Assembly: GCA_031761875.1 (NCBI GenBank)
Contig: CP134492.1
Location: forward strand, 186,001-250,000
Length of the DNA: 64,000 nt
Reading direction: 5' to 3'
Source of the DNA: Bacillaceae bacterium IKA-2
GTDB lineage: Bacteria > Bacillota > Bacilli > Bacillales > Anaerobacillaceae
This document shows positions 10,848 to 24,501 of this stretch, piece after piece (position 1 is the stretch's first letter; every line of letters starts with the position of its first letter). The notes under the pieces were generated by a model that saw nothing but the letters and a program-made list of their open reading frames with translations, was not told where the DNA came from and made no database searches. The translations under genes were made by a program, and so were the position numbers.

Positions 10848-11489
10848 TTATTTTTGTCTTAACAAATTCAAATAACCAGTTACTTTTGACTTTGTTTCTT
10901 CAACTACTTCTTTTAATGGCCTGTCAGCATCGATGGTAATTATTCTTTCAGGGAACATTGTTAACAACTTTAGATAACCTTCGCGAACCCGATAATGAAA
11001 AGCTAAATTTTCTTGGTCTAAACGGTTTATTTCACGATCCTTATTTTCTGCTATTCTTAAAAGCCCCTTCTCAGGTTCAATGTCAAAATATAAGGTTAGC
11101 TTAGGCATGCAATCCTCAATTGCAAATGCATTAATCGCATAAACCTCATCAAAACCAATATTTCGAGCGATGCCTTGATAAACTAAACTACTATCCAAAA
11201 AACGATCACAAAGCACAAGCTTCCCTGCCTTTAAATCAGGAATCACCTTTTCGACAAGGTGCTGTCTTCTAGCCGCTGCATATAATAAAGCTTCTGTTCT
11301 AGCGTCCATAACTGTGTTATTCGTATCTAAAATAATTTCACGGATGCTCTCAGAAATTTGAATACCACCTGGCTCCCTAGTAGTAGTAAACTTCTCACCT
11401 ATATCGTTAAAATGGTGAGCTAAAGCTTGAATGACAGATGTCTTTCCTGCTCCTTCGCCACCTTCAAATGTAATAAATTTTTCATTCAT
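10848..11489 (-). CDS. tmk: Thymidylate kinase
   Basis: Phosphorylates dTMP to dTDP. The P-loop FEGGEGAGKTS (about 8-18), the DR motif CDRFLDSSLVYQG (about 93-105) and the LID region are present over 213 residues. Two adjacent ATGs (11492 and 11489) are possible; the second is 8 bases from GAGG and is preferred. It opens the tmk-darA-holB group after yaaO. Confidence 0.95.
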   Translation of the reverse strand: MNEKFITFEGGEGAGKTSVIQALAHHFNDIGEKFTTTREPGGIQISESIREIILDTNNTVMDARTEALLYAAARRQHLVEKVIPDLKAGKLVLCDRFLDSSLVYQGIARNIGFDEVYAINAFAIEDCMPKLTLYFDIEPEKGLLRIAENKDREINRLDQENLAFHYRVREGYLKLLTMFPERIITIDADRPLKEVVEETKSKVTGYLNLLRQK

Positions 11490-11567
11490 CATCTAAACCT
11501 CACTTTACATGTTTGTGGATCGCTCCCTCAAATGTTATCACATTTAGAAGGATAATTTTGGTTACAG

Positions 11568-12992
11568 TTAGGTAAAAACTTTAACTCCTGTTTCAAGAAT
11601 ATCTACTCCTTGAAAATATGCTCCGCTTGCTTTTAAATTGTTTATATATTCGACATGTATTTTTTCAACCTTCTCACCACTTATTAATATAGGTACACCT
11701 GGCGGATACGGAATGATTTCTTCAGCAATAATTCTCCCAACTGAATTTTTTAATGGAATTAGCTGTACTTCAGCTACATTCATTTCCGGGTAAGTCATCG
11801 CCAATCTAGTTACTTTATTTGTAAAAGAAGCATCTAGCTTATTATATCTTGGAATAATTTCAAATTCACTTAGTTTTCGTTTTATTTTTTCAGCAATAAA
11901 AATAAGGTTCGTCGTTATCACTAATGGCATAACAAATAAAACATTGCATGAGTCAGCTAATTCAGTATAAATTCCTTCTTCTTCGAAAAGTTCTTGTAAC
12001 TGAAAGCCGGTTAACTTACATTGAGATTGAACCGTTACTTTTAGAGGATCTATCTGATAATGTTCACTTCGCACTGTTTTAAGTTGAGGAATTTTGTTAA
12101 TATACGTTTTAAAAGCTGTAATAGCCTCAACAGTATTTTCTATTTCTTTTTCCGAAATTGTCGCTAAAAAGTGCCTTGCTAAATCAAGAGATGCCATTAT
12201 TGGATAGGAAGGACTACTTGATTGAAAGAGCTGTAAGTAATAGGTTAGCTTTTTTACGTCGACTAATTTACCATTACAATGTAGATAGGAACCCATTGTC
12301 ATTGCCGGTAACGTTTTATGAGCAGATTGGACAACAATATCAGCCCCCTCTATGATAGCTGATTTCGGCAGTAAAGTAGATGGATGCCCAAAATGAGCGC
12401 CATGAGCTTCATCAACAAGAACAGTTATATCATATTGATGCGCTTTCGTAATAATATTTTGCAAATTAGAAGTATAACCATAATAATTAGGATTTGTAAT
12501 AATAAGTGCTTTTGCAGTTGGATACTTCTTTATCGCTGCTAAAACAAGCGTCTCATCTAAACAAGTAGCAATTTGTGCTTCTCGATCAAAGTTAGGTTGT
12601 AAAAAAATTGGGTCTACTTTCGCTAACCTAAGTCCATTTAAAATAGATTTGTGACAGTTTCTTTGGACAAGAACTGTATCGCCCTCTTGACACGTTGCCA
12701 TGATCATTGCTAAATTCCCTACTGTTGAGCCTCCGATAAGGAAAAAACATTCTAGAGAACCGTATAAATGTGCAGCAATCTCCTGCGCTTCTTTAATTAC
12801 TCCGGTAGGATAATGAAGGTCATCTAAACCTCTTAACTCCGTTACATCAATTTCCAATAACTTACAATATAATTCTTTTCCATATTTTGAAAAAACAGCA
12901 CCATTTTTATGACCTGGCACATGGAAAGAGTTTGAGTTTACTTCACTATGAGCTAACAGAGCTTCGTACAATGGTATTTTATTTTGGTCCAT
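11568..12992 (-). CDS. yaaO: Orn/Lys/Arg decarboxylase family PLP enzyme (YaaO)
   Basis: Pyridoxal-phosphate enzyme of the fold-I basic amino acid decarboxylase family, 474 residues. The PLP lysine is in VQSAHKTLPAMTMGS (about residue 221). FHVPGHKNG at the N-terminus and a small C-terminal domain complete the family architecture. The exact substrate (arginine, lysine or ornithine) cannot be told from sequence. It lacks the N-terminal wing domain of E. coli inducible decarboxylases. Position between csfB and tmk matches Bacillus, although xpaC and yaaN are absent. Confidence 0.88.
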   Translation of the reverse strand: MDQNKIPLYEALLAHSEVNSNSFHVPGHKNGAVFSKYGKELYCKLLEIDVTELRGLDDLHYPTGVIKEAQEIAAHLYGSLECFFLIGGSTVGNLAMIMATCQEGDTVLVQRNCHKSILNGLRLAKVDPIFLQPNFDREAQIATCLDETLVLAAIKKYPTAKALIITNPNYYGYTSNLQNIITKAHQYDITVLVDEAHGAHFGHPSTLLPKSAIIEGADIVVQSAHKTLPAMTMGSYLHCNGKLVDVKKLTYYLQLFQSSSPSYPIMASLDLARHFLATISEKEIENTVEAITAFKTYINKIPQLKTVRSEHYQIDPLKVTVQSQCKLTGFQLQELFEEEGIYTELADSCNVLFVMPLVITTNLIFIAEKIKRKLSEFEIIPRYNKLDASFTNKVTRLAMTYPEMNVAEVQLIPLKNSVGRIIAEEIIPYPPGVPILISGEKVEKIHVEYINNLKASGAYFQGVDILETGVKVFT

Positions 12993-13188
12993 CCTAATTC
13001 AAATCCTTTTTCACTAAAATTAAAAACTCTATTCCATTCCGATTAACTGGACTTTTCACCAATTCTATTATAAACGAAATTTCCTCTTTAAACGTTTTTT
13101 TGTAATTAATATGGAGACATACACATTGATAATAAATAACGCATAAAATGAAAAAAGTTATTTTTTAATAAAATTCAGAATTTTTTAT

Positions 13189-13217
13189 GTATAGTTTGTC
13201 CTTCATTGGTAATGAAT
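13189..13217 (+). promoter_or_regulatory. Possible sigma-F-type promoter of csfB
   Basis: GTATA at 13189 and GGTAATGAAT at 13208 resemble the -35 and -10 elements used by sigma-F, with one mismatch in the -10. CsfB in B. subtilis is made in the forespore from such a promoter. The inferred start would leave a very short leader before the GGAGG. Confidence 0.35.
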
Positions 13218-13239
13218 TGAATATGGAGGTGGACAACTA

Positions 13240-13440
13240 ATGAATGAAGAACAATACCGGGAAACATGTTCTATTTGCGAACAGAGAGCTTTAAAGGAAA
13301 AAGGAATTCATATATATAATATTTTTATTTGCGAAAGTTGTGAACGTGAAATAGTCAGTTCCGATGTGGGTGATCCATTTTACAAGTACTATTTACAGAA
13401 ACTACGAAAACTAAAGCAGTCTCTATTAAATATTTCTTAA
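13240..13440 (+). CDS. csfB: Anti-sigma-G factor Gin (CsfB)
   Basis: Zinc protein of 66 residues that blocks sigma-G (and sigma-E) activity to time forespore gene expression. The two CxxC knuckles CSIC (about 10-13) and CESC (about 30-33) are the family hallmark. GGAGGTGG precedes the ATG. It is on the plus strand, divergent from yaaO, with its own terminator. This gene is a clear sign of an endospore former. Confidence 0.92.
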   Translation: MNEEQYRETCSICEQRALKEKGIHIYNIFICESCEREIVSSDVGDPFYKYYLQKLRKLKQSLLNIS

Positions 13441-13476
13441 GCTGACCTTGTCTAATCAAGGGTCTGCTTTTTTTTT
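13440..13476 (+). terminator. Terminator after csfB
   Basis: An imperfect stem (AGC-GACC-TTG with CAAGGGTC-GCT) around a TCTAAT loop starts at the csfB stop codon and ends in eight T residues. Confidence 0.65.
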
Positions 13477-13541
13477 AGATAGCAAGAAAGCTACTGACCA
13501 CGTTCACATCCTGAGTTGCATCATTGAAGTTACTTCATGAC

Positions 13542-13577
13542 AAAAAAGTACATTCAATTACGAATGTACTTTTTTTT
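13542..13577 (-). terminator. Terminator of the rRNA operon
   Basis: AAAGTACATTC pairs with GAATGTACTTT, with A- and T-runs on both sides, directly after the 5S 3' end. Confidence 0.85.
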
Positions 13578-13693
<116 letters not shown>

Positions 13694-13716
13694 CTATTTT
13701 CAGTCAAAGAAATTCA

Positions 13717-13739
13717 TTCTTTGAAAACTAGATAACAAC
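13717..13739 (-). other. 3' strand of the 23S precursor processing stem
   Basis: This 23-base stretch is perfectly complementary in the transcript to 17002-17024, upstream of the 23S gene. Pairing would form the long stalk that encloses pre-23S RNA and is cut by RNase III-type enzymes. Confidence 0.75.
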
Positions 13740-13791
13740 CGTACACACATTCAAGATTTGAGCTTCATTGAATTCAATTCGTCTTATTTTT

Positions 13792-16749
<2,958 letters not shown>

Positions 16750-16761
16750 TAATCTTTTTGT

Positions 16762-16866
16762 GATAAGCTTCGCATTTCTTCGTCAACTGCGCTCGAAATC
16801 GTCCTCATGTACCCAAAAGTACATTGCGGGGATCGCCTCGCTTGTTTCCTTGAACTACTCGCTTCT
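16762..16866. repeat. 16S-23S spacer repeat, copy 1
   Basis: About 105 bases starting gataagcttcgcatttcttc, repeated imperfectly at 17038-17142 in the same orientation. Each copy contains an inverted GTAC...GTAC segment and an AATCGTCC/GGGGATT stem. The 501-base spacer (16750-17250) has no tRNA gene. Confidence 0.7.
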
Positions 16867-17001
16867 CTCAAAAAAATACCTGGTGTCTTTTTACAAAAAC
16901 ACCTGTTAAAAGGATTTCTACGTCGAATTGAATTCTTGACTACTCAAATTTACCTTCACGTTTTTACAAACTTTCCGGTAAAACTTAAATGTGTTGTTAT
17001 T

Positions 17002-17024
17002 GTTGTTATCTAGTTTTCAAAGAA
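17002..17024 (-). other. 5' strand of the 23S precursor processing stem, with boxA-like sequence
   Basis: In the transcript this reads TTCTTTGAAAACTAGATAAC and on; it is the perfect 23-base complement of 13717-13739 and includes the TTTGAAAACT sequence common in Bacillus rRNA leaders. Confidence 0.75.
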
Positions 17025-17037
17025 CGAAAAGCCAATT

Positions 17038-17142
17038 GATAAGCTTCGTATTTCTTCGTCAGCGGCGTGTGCCAATCGTCCTCATGTACCTTATGTACAT
17101 TCCGGGGATTGTCCCACTTGCTTTCTCGAACTACTTGCTTCT
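17038..17142. repeat. 16S-23S spacer repeat, copy 2
   Basis: Second copy of the 105-base spacer element, starting gataagcttcgtatttcttc. Substitutions relative to copy 1 are often inside the stems. Confidence 0.7.
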
Positions 17143-17177
17143 AAATTGCCTTTATAAAATTGGGAGATTATTCTTCC

Positions 17178-17192
17178 AAAACTGAACACACA
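17178..17192 (-). other. 3' strand of the 16S precursor processing stem
   Basis: Fifteen bases that pair perfectly, in the transcript, with 18925-18939 upstream of 16S, enclosing pre-16S RNA. Confidence 0.7.
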
Positions 17193-17248
17193 ACGTAAGC
17201 GTACTTCTACTAATGAAAGTAAAAGTATCGACTAGAGTTTTAACTCCA

Positions 17249-18811
<1,563 letters not shown>

Positions 18812-18924
18812 AGTGTTGTTTGATTTAGCTCTTCTTACATAAGATGTGTCCGCTTCGACGTTAGTCGGGCTCCCCATCCTATTTCTTGCATTGACGAGAT
18901 ATTACTATCTCTACTTCGCTTGGC

Positions 18925-18939
18925 TGTGTGTTCAGTTTT
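18925..18939 (-). other. 5' strand of the 16S precursor processing stem, next to boxA
   Basis: The transcript reads AAAACTGAACACACA, preceded by TTCTTTG (boxA-like antitermination signal). It pairs with 17178-17192. Confidence 0.7.
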
Positions 18940-19004
18940 CAAAGAACATTCTCACTAATTTGGTATTCCAATTAGCTTTTTGTTGTTTTGCGACAACGAA
19001 AATT

Positions 19005-19033
19005 ATTATATCACAATAATTTTTACGTGTCAA
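19005..19033 (-). promoter_or_regulatory. rRNA operon promoter P2
   Basis: On the minus strand: TTGACA (19033-19028), a 17-base spacer, TATAAT (19010-19005), a perfect sigma-A consensus. Confidence 0.9.
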
Positions 19034-19076
19034 CAACCTATTAAAATATTAAATCGCGTTTGTTGCGACTCCTAAT

Positions 19077-19105
19077 ATAATATCACTTCAATCATTAACT
19101 GTCAA
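19077..19105 (-). promoter_or_regulatory. rRNA operon promoter P1
   Basis: TTGACA (19105-19100), a 17-base spacer, TATTAT (19082-19077), 72 bases upstream of P2. Tandem promoters are usual for rRNA operons. The rest of 18812-19251 is leader and AT-rich spacer. Confidence 0.85.
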
Positions 19106-19199
19106 TAACTAAATTTGTTAATTTTGTGTTAATGTCTGTTTTTGAAGGCCGTTTATTACTATATCATCACTACACCCTTTATGCAAGACCTTAAAACTT

Positions 19200-19219
19200 A
19201 AAAGTATCTAGTACTTTTT
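19200..19219 (-). terminator. Probable weak terminator after bofA
   Basis: AAAAGTA pairs with TACTTTT around a short loop, with T residues following on the minus strand. The stem is short and AT-rich. Confidence 0.45.
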
Positions 19220-19251
19220 ATCGACAAACTTAATAAGCATTATCATTATAT

Positions 19252-19515
19252 TTATAAAATTAGTTGATCAATTGCAATTAGTAATAATACTCCTGGGATT
19301 CCTAGAAAACCCGAAACAGTAGTTGTGACAAAGTTAATTGGGATATGATAATCAAATGCCGAGCCAAAAGCATTTAAAAAGAATAAAAACAATGCACCAA
19401 TAATTAACTTAATCATTCCTTGTCCAACAATACGTAATGGTTTAATTGGTGCACCTAACACTAACAACAAAAAAATAATTCCTCCAAAAAATGTAACAAC
19501 GATAATTGGATCCAT
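19252..19515 (-). CDS. bofA: Pro-sigma-K processing inhibitor BofA
   Basis: Small membrane protein (87 residues) that, with SpoIVFA, holds the SpoIVFB protease inactive until the forespore signal arrives. Hydrophobic segments at about 1-22, 33-50 and 62-86 and the C-terminal GIPGVLLLIAIDQL match the family. AAAGGAGAGG precedes the ATG. The recR-yaaL-bofA order upstream of an rRNA operon is typical for Bacillus. Confidence 0.92.
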   Translation of the reverse strand: MDPIIVVTFFGGIIFLLLVLGAPIKPLRIVGQGMIKLIIGALFLFFLNAFGSAFDYHIPINFVTTTVSGFLGIPGVLLLIAIDQLIL

Positions 19516-19594
19516 TCAAACCTCTCCTTTTTTGTGGCAAGCCTTCTTTATTTATCGTATTCTATAGCAAAAAAAAAAGAACATAAGAAAATCA

Positions 19595-19819
19595 TTATTT
19601 TGATTTTCCCACGCTCACATTTCTTACTCTTGCTTCTTTTAATAAAAAGATGTATTTCGCTTCTGTTAGTTTCAATTTAAAGATAACTTCTTCTGAAGGG
19701 TCTATACTATTCTTTAATAATTGAGTTCGAATCATTAGATTTTCCTTTAGCATTGCAATATGACTAACAAGACGCTGATCCTCAAGTTCTCTTATTTTAC
19801 CCTTCTTTTTAAAAAGCAT
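19595..19819 (-). CDS. yaaL: YaaL family protein (DUF2508)
   Basis: Short, charged, largely helical protein of unknown function. The start is placed at the ATG at 19819 (MLFKKKGKIREL), with GGAG eight bases upstream, giving 74 residues, the usual length. An in-frame start 39 bases earlier overlaps recR and has no better site. It lies just after recR, as in Bacillus. Confidence 0.85.
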   Translation of the reverse strand: MLFKKKGKIRELEDQRLVSHIAMLKENLMIRTQLLKNSIDPSEEVIFKLKLTEAKYIFLLKEARVRNVSVGKSK

Positions 19820-19835
19820 CACTATTTCTCCTCTA

Positions 19836-20432
19836 CTATAATTCTCGACGACCTTCAATTGCCCTTGAAAGAGTTACTTCATCAGCGTATTCTAAATCAC
19901 CGCCAACAGGAAGACCATGGGCAATTCTAGTAACTTTAATTCCAGTTGGTTTTACTAGCCTCGAGATATACATAGCGGTAGCTTCGCCTTCAATGTTTGG
20001 GTTAGTCGCTAAGATAATTTCTTGGATTGTTTCATCTTGAAGACGCTTCAATAATTCCGGGATTTTTATATCCTCTGGTCCTACACCTTCCATTGGTGAA
20101 ATAGCCCCTTGTAAAACGTGGTAAAGACCATGGTACTCTCTCATTTTTTCCATAGCAATAACGTCTCTTGCATTTTCAAGAACGCAAACAATAGATCTAT
20201 CTCTTTTTTGATCTTCACAAATATAGCATGGATCTGAGTCGGTTATGTTATAACAAACTGAACAATACGTAAGATTTCTTTTTGCATTTACTAATGCCTT
20301 AGCAAAATCCAAGACATCATCTTCCTTCATATCTAATACAAAAAAAGCCAACCGACCCGCTGTTTTCGGACCGATTCCCGGCAATCTCATAAAGCCTTCT
20401 ATTAATTTGGATATCGGTTCAGGATACTGCAA
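19836..20432 (-). CDS. recR: Recombination mediator RecR
   Basis: Works with RecO/RecF in loading RecA at gaps. It has an N-terminal helix-hairpin-helix ([14 protein letters not shown]), a zinc finger CSVC...CYIC (about 54-69) and a TOPRIM domain (about 78-175). I choose the TTG at 20432 ([13 protein letters not shown]...), preceded by GGGGGGAG, giving 198 residues like other RecR. A longer frame starting at 20501 would begin inside the repeat element at 20452 and is unlikely. Confidence 0.94.
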   Translation of the reverse strand: MQYPEPISKLIEGFMRLPGIGPKTAGRLAFFVLDMKEDDVLDFAKALVNAKRNLTYCSVCYNITDSDPCYICEDQKRDRSIVCVLENARDVIAMEKMREYHGLYHVLQGAISPMEGVGPEDIKIPELLKRLQDETIQEIILATNPNIEGEATAMYISRLVKPTGIKVTRIAHGLPVGGDLEYADEVTLSRAIEGRREL

Positions 20433-20451
20433 AAACTCTCCCCCCTTATAA

Positions 20452-20570
20452 GAAAAGCGCAAGCGCCTTGGTAGGTTCGAAAAATGTTGGAGACTAACCA
20501 TAAAGAGGCGTTTTTTTGCCTCTGCATGGTTAGTTGAAACATTCGAGAACCTAGGCGCTAGAGCTAGACA
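20452..20570. repeat. Copy of the 119-base hairpin repeat
   Basis: Starts gaaaagcgcaagcgcc and ends gctagaca; nearly identical to the tandem pair at 4859-5096. It sits between ebfC and recR, ending about 15 bases from the recR ribosome site, so it is transcribed within the dnaX-recR operon. Confidence 0.85.
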
Positions 20571-20629
20571 TTGAAAACTTTGGCTCAGCCAAGTTTTAGC
20601 GCTTGCTGAGCCTTAGTTACACTTATTTA

Positions 20630-20941
20630 TTAAAACATTCCTGGCATATTCATCCCTTTTGTGAACTTGCCCATGTCTTGATTAATCAATTCATCCGCAT
20701 TCTTTAATGCATCGTTTGTAGCTGCCAAAATTAAATCTTGAAGCATTTCTACATCATCAGGATCAACAACTTCTTCTGATATAATTACTTCTAAGATCTT
20801 TTTTTCTCCAGTCACAGTAACCTTTACCATACCACCACCAGCTGTTCCCTCAACTGTTTTTTCTTTAAGTTCCTCTTGAGCTTGTGCCATTTGCTTTTGC
20901 ATCTTTTGCATTTGCTTCATCATATTTCCCATGTTTTTCAT
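20630..20941 (-). CDS. ebfC: Nucleoid-associated protein YbaB/EbfC family
   Basis: Dimeric DNA-binding protein of 103 residues. A Met/Gln-rich N-terminal helix ([19 protein letters not shown]) precedes the conserved core with [14 protein letters not shown] and [14 protein letters not shown] lies upstream of the ATG. It is encoded 19 bases after dnaX, as in most bacteria. Confidence 0.93.
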   Translation of the reverse strand: MKNMGNMMKQMQKMQKQMAQAQEELKEKTVEGTAGGGMVKVTVTGEKKILEVIISEEVVDPDDVEMLQDLILAATNDALKNADELINQDMGKFTKGMNMPGMF

Positions 20942-20960
20942 TTTAATTTCCTCACCTTCA

Positions 20961-22643
20961 TTATTCTATAATTTCAATTAAATCTGAACCAACTAGCTTT
21001 ATAGCTTCATCAACAAGGGGATCAACTTCATTTGCAGAATTAGTTTCCCCACGCTGACCTCGAACAAATTCTTCTTTTATAGTTTCCCACTGATTGGTTA
21101 GTAATGTCAAAATTTTATATTGCTGAGAAAATACATTTGCGATCACTTCTTCGACCATCGTACGGAATTTCGTATCAACCATGTCTTTGTGCATTTCATT
21201 TTGAAATGCAAGTAAAATACTTTCGTTTGAAGCCGCTACTGGCTTACTGTCAACAAGCCAAGCGTGTGCAGGAGCACTTTGTTTTTTTACTAAATCCATT
21301 ACTTTTCCCCAACTACTAGTGACCTTTTGTAAATCCTGTTTTGAGGCCTGCGCTAACATCCCTTTTACTTGTCCTTTATTAAAACCACTTTTGCCAGTTT
21401 TAAAATTGAACTGTCCTTGGTTTTTCTTAGACTTTTCCTGGACCGCAGTTGCTTGAGTTGATGAATCTTGATTTAAATTTTCTAACTTTCGTTCTAGCTC
21501 TTGAACTTTATTCATTAACGACGAATAGATCTCATTATTCGCTTGTTCAGTTTCTTCGTTGCTATTACAAATTTTCACAATAGCTACTTCAATGAATATT
21601 CTAGGATGACTTGACCATTTCATATCTTGTAATATTTCATTTAGAACCATAATCGTTTTATAAATCCAGCTAGTCTTTGTATCTTTAGATAGAGACGTAA
21701 ATTGATCATCAACCGTCACTCTTTCAAGTAGGTCATTTAGCTCTGGGGCTGTTTTATATAAAAGCATATCTCGATAAAAAAAGATGAAATCCTCAATAAA
21801 ACGTGTCGGATCTTTACCAGCTAAGACAAGTTTATCAACAGCTGTTAAAGCTTTTAAAACATCATTGGTTATCAAAGATTCGGCCACCTCCATCAAGAGG
21901 CCTTGAGATACAGCACCGGTAATAGTAAGAATATCTTCTAAAGCGACTTCTTCATCACTGTAAGAAATCGCTTGATCCAACAAACTTAATGAATCACGCA
22001 TGCCTCCTTCAGAAATTCTAGCAATCATTGCTAACGCATCATGACTTGCTTTTGTTTCATAATGACTCAAGATAAACTCCATCCGCTTAATCATCGCAAC
22101 ACTTGATATCCTTTTAAAATCAAAACGTTGGCACCTTGAAATAATCGTTAAGGGTATTTTATGTGGCTCAGTTGTAGCTAAAATAAAGATGACATGTTGT
22201 GGGGGCTCTTCTAATGTTTTCAACAATGCATTAAAAGCTCCAGTAGATAACATATGTACTTCATCAATAATATAAACTTTATAACGCATCCCGCTACTTG
22301 GCGCAAACTTTACTTTATCACGGATGTCTCTAATTTCATCAACACCATTATTTGAGGCGGCATCGATCTCGATAACATCTACAATTGAACCATTAGTAAT
22401 TCCAAGGCAAGACTCACACGAGTTGCAAGGTTCTTCAACAGGTGCTTTTTGACAATTAACTGCCTTAGCGATAATTTTCGCCGCACTTGTCTTTCCTGTG
22501 CCACGTGGGCCTGTGAAAAGATAGGCATGGGATAGCTTTTCTTGTATGAGTGCATTTTTAATAGTTTTCGTTATATGTTCTTGGCCTACAACATCATTTA
22601 GCTGTTTTGGCCGCCAAACACGATATAATGCTTGGTAACCCAT
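20961..22643 (-). CDS. dnaX: DNA polymerase III gamma/tau subunit
   Basis: Clamp-loader ATPase and replisome organiser. [12 protein letters not shown] is the P-loop (about 45-56), CNSCESC part of the zinc module (about 73-79), and IDEVHML the Walker B (about 120). Domain III and a tau-type C-terminus follow. The start [12 protein letters not shown] at 22643 has GGGAGGTG upstream; an in-frame start 75 bases earlier lacks family similarity. 560 residues matches B. subtilis (563). Confidence 0.96.
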   Translation of the reverse strand: MGYQALYRVWRPKQLNDVVGQEHITKTIKNALIQEKLSHAYLFTGPRGTGKTSAAKIIAKAVNCQKAPVEEPCNSCESCLGITNGSIVDVIEIDAASNNGVDEIRDIRDKVKFAPSSGMRYKVYIIDEVHMLSTGAFNALLKTLEEPPQHVIFILATTEPHKIPLTIISRCQRFDFKRISSVAMIKRMEFILSHYETKASHDALAMIARISEGGMRDSLSLLDQAISYSDEEVALEDILTITGAVSQGLLMEVAESLITNDVLKALTAVDKLVLAGKDPTRFIEDFIFFYRDMLLYKTAPELNDLLERVTVDDQFTSLSKDTKTSWIYKTIMVLNEILQDMKWSSHPRIFIEVAIVKICNSNEETEQANNEIYSSLMNKVQELERKLENLNQDSSTQATAVQEKSKKNQGQFNFKTGKSGFNKGQVKGMLAQASKQDLQKVTSSWGKVMDLVKKQSAPAHAWLVDSKPVAASNESILLAFQNEMHKDMVDTKFRTMVEEVIANVFSQQYKILTLLTNQWETIKEEFVRGQRGETNSANEVDPLVDEAIKLVGSDLIEIIE

Positions 22644-22800
22644 CCACGCACCTCCCAGGATACTTCTCTCATAGATATTATACCTTTTCAGTTTGTATAT
22701 TTCAAAGTCTATCTTCAATATGAAAGGTTAATTACTAATGCTTATACATATACACAGTTAATATTACTCACCCTAAACCTAGTTCATTTATTAAATAAAA

Positions 22801-22831
22801 AGAAGTAACCCTCAGAGTGAGAATTACTTCT
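22801..22831 (-). terminator. Terminator of the SRP RNA
   Basis: AGAAGTAA pairs with TTACTTCT, with an inner CTCA/TGAG, followed on the minus strand by TTTTTATTT. Confidence 0.75.
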
Positions 22832-22845
22832 AATATAAATTTAAT

Positions 22846-23114
22846 GTCGTGCACCTTCCTTTGATTAAGTTATCCCAGGCGTTACCTAAGCAGTTAGCTC
22901 GATTCAGGCAACTCTACGGCACACAGAAGGATCCACTTACTGCTGCTTCCTTCCGGATCTGACAGGATTCATGGGTTTCCGTTGCGTAGAACCCAAATGT
23001 CAACACCACTTACTTAGGGCAGACCCTACGATAACAAAACCTAGGGAAGGGATTACTCCTCGCTATAGCGGATTGCGAGTTACAGGGCACCGCTACCTCC
23101 CCACCTAGCACGAC
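22846..23114 (-). ncRNA. ffs: Signal recognition particle RNA (Bacillus scRNA, large type)
   Basis: About 269 bases. The two ends GTCGTGC and GCACGAC pair with each other. The 5' region GGTGGGGAGGTAGCGGTGCC is the Alu domain of Bacillus-type SRP RNA, and the middle carries the conserved S-domain apical part (GATCCGGAAGGAAGCAGCAG). It targets proteins to the membrane with Ffh. Location between tadA and dnaX is the standard one. Confidence 0.95.
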
Positions 23115-23300
23115 AAATTTATAAACAATTTTAAGCGCCTTTTCTTTGACGCATAATTTAGTATAGTGGTTTTGGCATTAAAAAGCAAGTGTACACAAAA
23201 ACAAGTTAAAGGAAACTACGGGAAGATCTGTATATTAATATTCTATCTCATTAAGCCTAGCACTCCCGCTGCAACGCTCGCTATAGCCCAGAGCATTGAT

Positions 23301-23771
23301 CTAAAATTCCTTCCTCTTCCTTAACTTTCTAAAGAAATTAGAAAGTAGCTGACCACACTCCTCCGCCAGAACCCCAGATTCTATTTCACATTGATGATTA
23401 AACCTCGGTTCTGAAAGGAGGTTATATATTGAGCCAACACAACCTGCTTTTGGATCCATAGCTCCAAATACAACACGATCAATTCTGGATTGGATGATGG
23501 CACCTGCACACATTGAACAAGGTTCAAGTGTAACGTAGAGGGTACAATCAGTTAATCGCCATGTATTTAAATTTTTACAAGCTTGATCAATAGCTAGTAA
23601 TTCCGCATGTGCAATAGCCCGCTTTTCAGTTTCTCTTAAATTATAGGCCGTTGCCACAACTTTGCCATCCTTTACAATGACTGCCCCGATGGGGACTTCA
23701 TTTATTTCTTCAGCTTTTTTTGCTGATTCTATGGCTAGTTTCATAAAATCCAAGTCGCTATTCTCTAACAA
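23301..23771 (-). CDS. tadA: tRNA adenosine(34) deaminase
   Basis: Converts A34 to inosine in tRNA-Arg(ACG). The zinc deaminase motifs are HAELLAIDQA (His and catalytic Glu, about 56) and LEPCSMCAGA (about 85-94). 156 residues is typical. The start is a TTG with GGGGG about seven bases upstream; an internal ATG at residue 10 is the alternative. It is the last conserved gene before the ccm block. Confidence 0.94.
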   Translation of the reverse strand: MLENSDLDFMKLAIESAKKAEEINEVPIGAVIVKDGKVVATAYNLRETEKRAIAHAELLAIDQACKNLNTWRLTDCTLYVTLEPCSMCAGAIIQSRIDRVVFGAMDPKAGCVGSIYNLLSEPRFNHQCEIESGVLAEECGQLLSNFFRKLRKRKEF

Positions 23772-23840
23772 AATAAAACCCCCAAAAAAACACTTTAGCT
23801 TATTGTATTATACATGAATGAAATTCACTTACCTAAAAAA

Positions 23841-23937
23841 AAAAGAGATTGCTCAATAGTTATAATCACTACAGCTATATAAAAGGTTATAACCTTTTAT
23901 ATAGCTGTAGTGAAAAAACAATTAAGATCAACCTCTT
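23841..23937 (-). terminator. Terminator of the ccm operon with a 46-base perfect palindrome inside
   Basis: On the minus strand an outer stem (AAGAGGTTGATC with GAGCAATCTCTT) is followed by ten T residues. Between its arms lies a perfect 46-base palindrome, 23867-23912 (cactacagctatataaaagg and its complement, no loop). It ends transcription after the ResA-like gene. Confidence 0.65.
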
Positions 23938-23950
23938 CAAAAAGACTAGC

Positions 23951-24463
23951 TTAATTCATAAGTTCATCTAACTTTACAGCAAGATAATCTCTTGAAACTC
24001 CACCGATTATATGATCAACAATAATACCTTCTTGATTAATGATTATCGTCTCTGGTTGCCCAACTGCTCCATAGCTCCTTGAAACATTATTATTAAAGTC
24101 AAATATATACTTCTTCTTAGAATCCATTTCATCGATATATCGTTTAACAGTATTTTTCGTCTCACCTTTAACAACAATTAACAAGTTTGCTTGGTCTTTA
24201 AATTCAGCATGAAACTTCTCGAGTTCCGGAGCCTCTGCTTTACAAGGCTCACACCAACTAGCAAAAAAGTTTAAAATCACTACTTCGCCTTTATAATCAG
24301 ATAATTGATGGGTATTTCCATCCATATCCTCAAGTTCAAAATTGTAACCTTCATCACCAATGCCTACCGCGCTCCCTTGAGAACGCAATCCTAACACCAT
24401 TGTAACTAAAACTCCAATGGCAAAAACTAGGACAACAGTTTGAATTATTTTTTGCCTATTCAT
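23951..24463 (-). CDS. ccmG: ResA/CcmG-like membrane-anchored thiol-disulfide protein
   Basis: Extracytoplasmic thioredoxin that keeps apocytochrome CxxCH cysteines reduced. An N-terminal membrane anchor (about 8-28) is followed by a TlpA/ResA fold with the active site FFASWCEPCKAE (about 67-78) and a cis-Pro loop GAVGQPETIII. 170 residues. It is the last gene of the ccm operon, 38 bases after ccmD. B. subtilis ResA and E. coli CcmG are the closest functional types; the symbol reflects context. Confidence 0.88.
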   Translation of the reverse strand: MNRQKIIQTVVLVFAIGVLVTMVLGLRSQGSAVGIGDEGYNFELEDMDGNTHQLSDYKGEVVILNFFASWCEPCKAEAPELEKFHAEFKDQANLLIVVKGETKNTVKRYIDEMDSKKKYIFDFNNNVSRSYGAVGQPETIIINQEGIIVDHIIGGVSRDYLAVKLDELMN

Positions 24464-24501
24464 TCATAACTCCCCCTATATTAAACATATGGGTATAGAG
24501 A

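Noticed and set aside
20433-20501. N-terminal extension of recR by 23 residues
   Set aside because: The extension is encoded by the hairpin repeat and ribosome site; RecR proteins start at MQYPEPI, here from TTG at 20432.
22644-22718. N-terminal extension of dnaX by 25 residues
   Set aside because: GGGAGGTG is placed for the ATG at 22643, and the family starts at [12 protein letters not shown]-like sequence.
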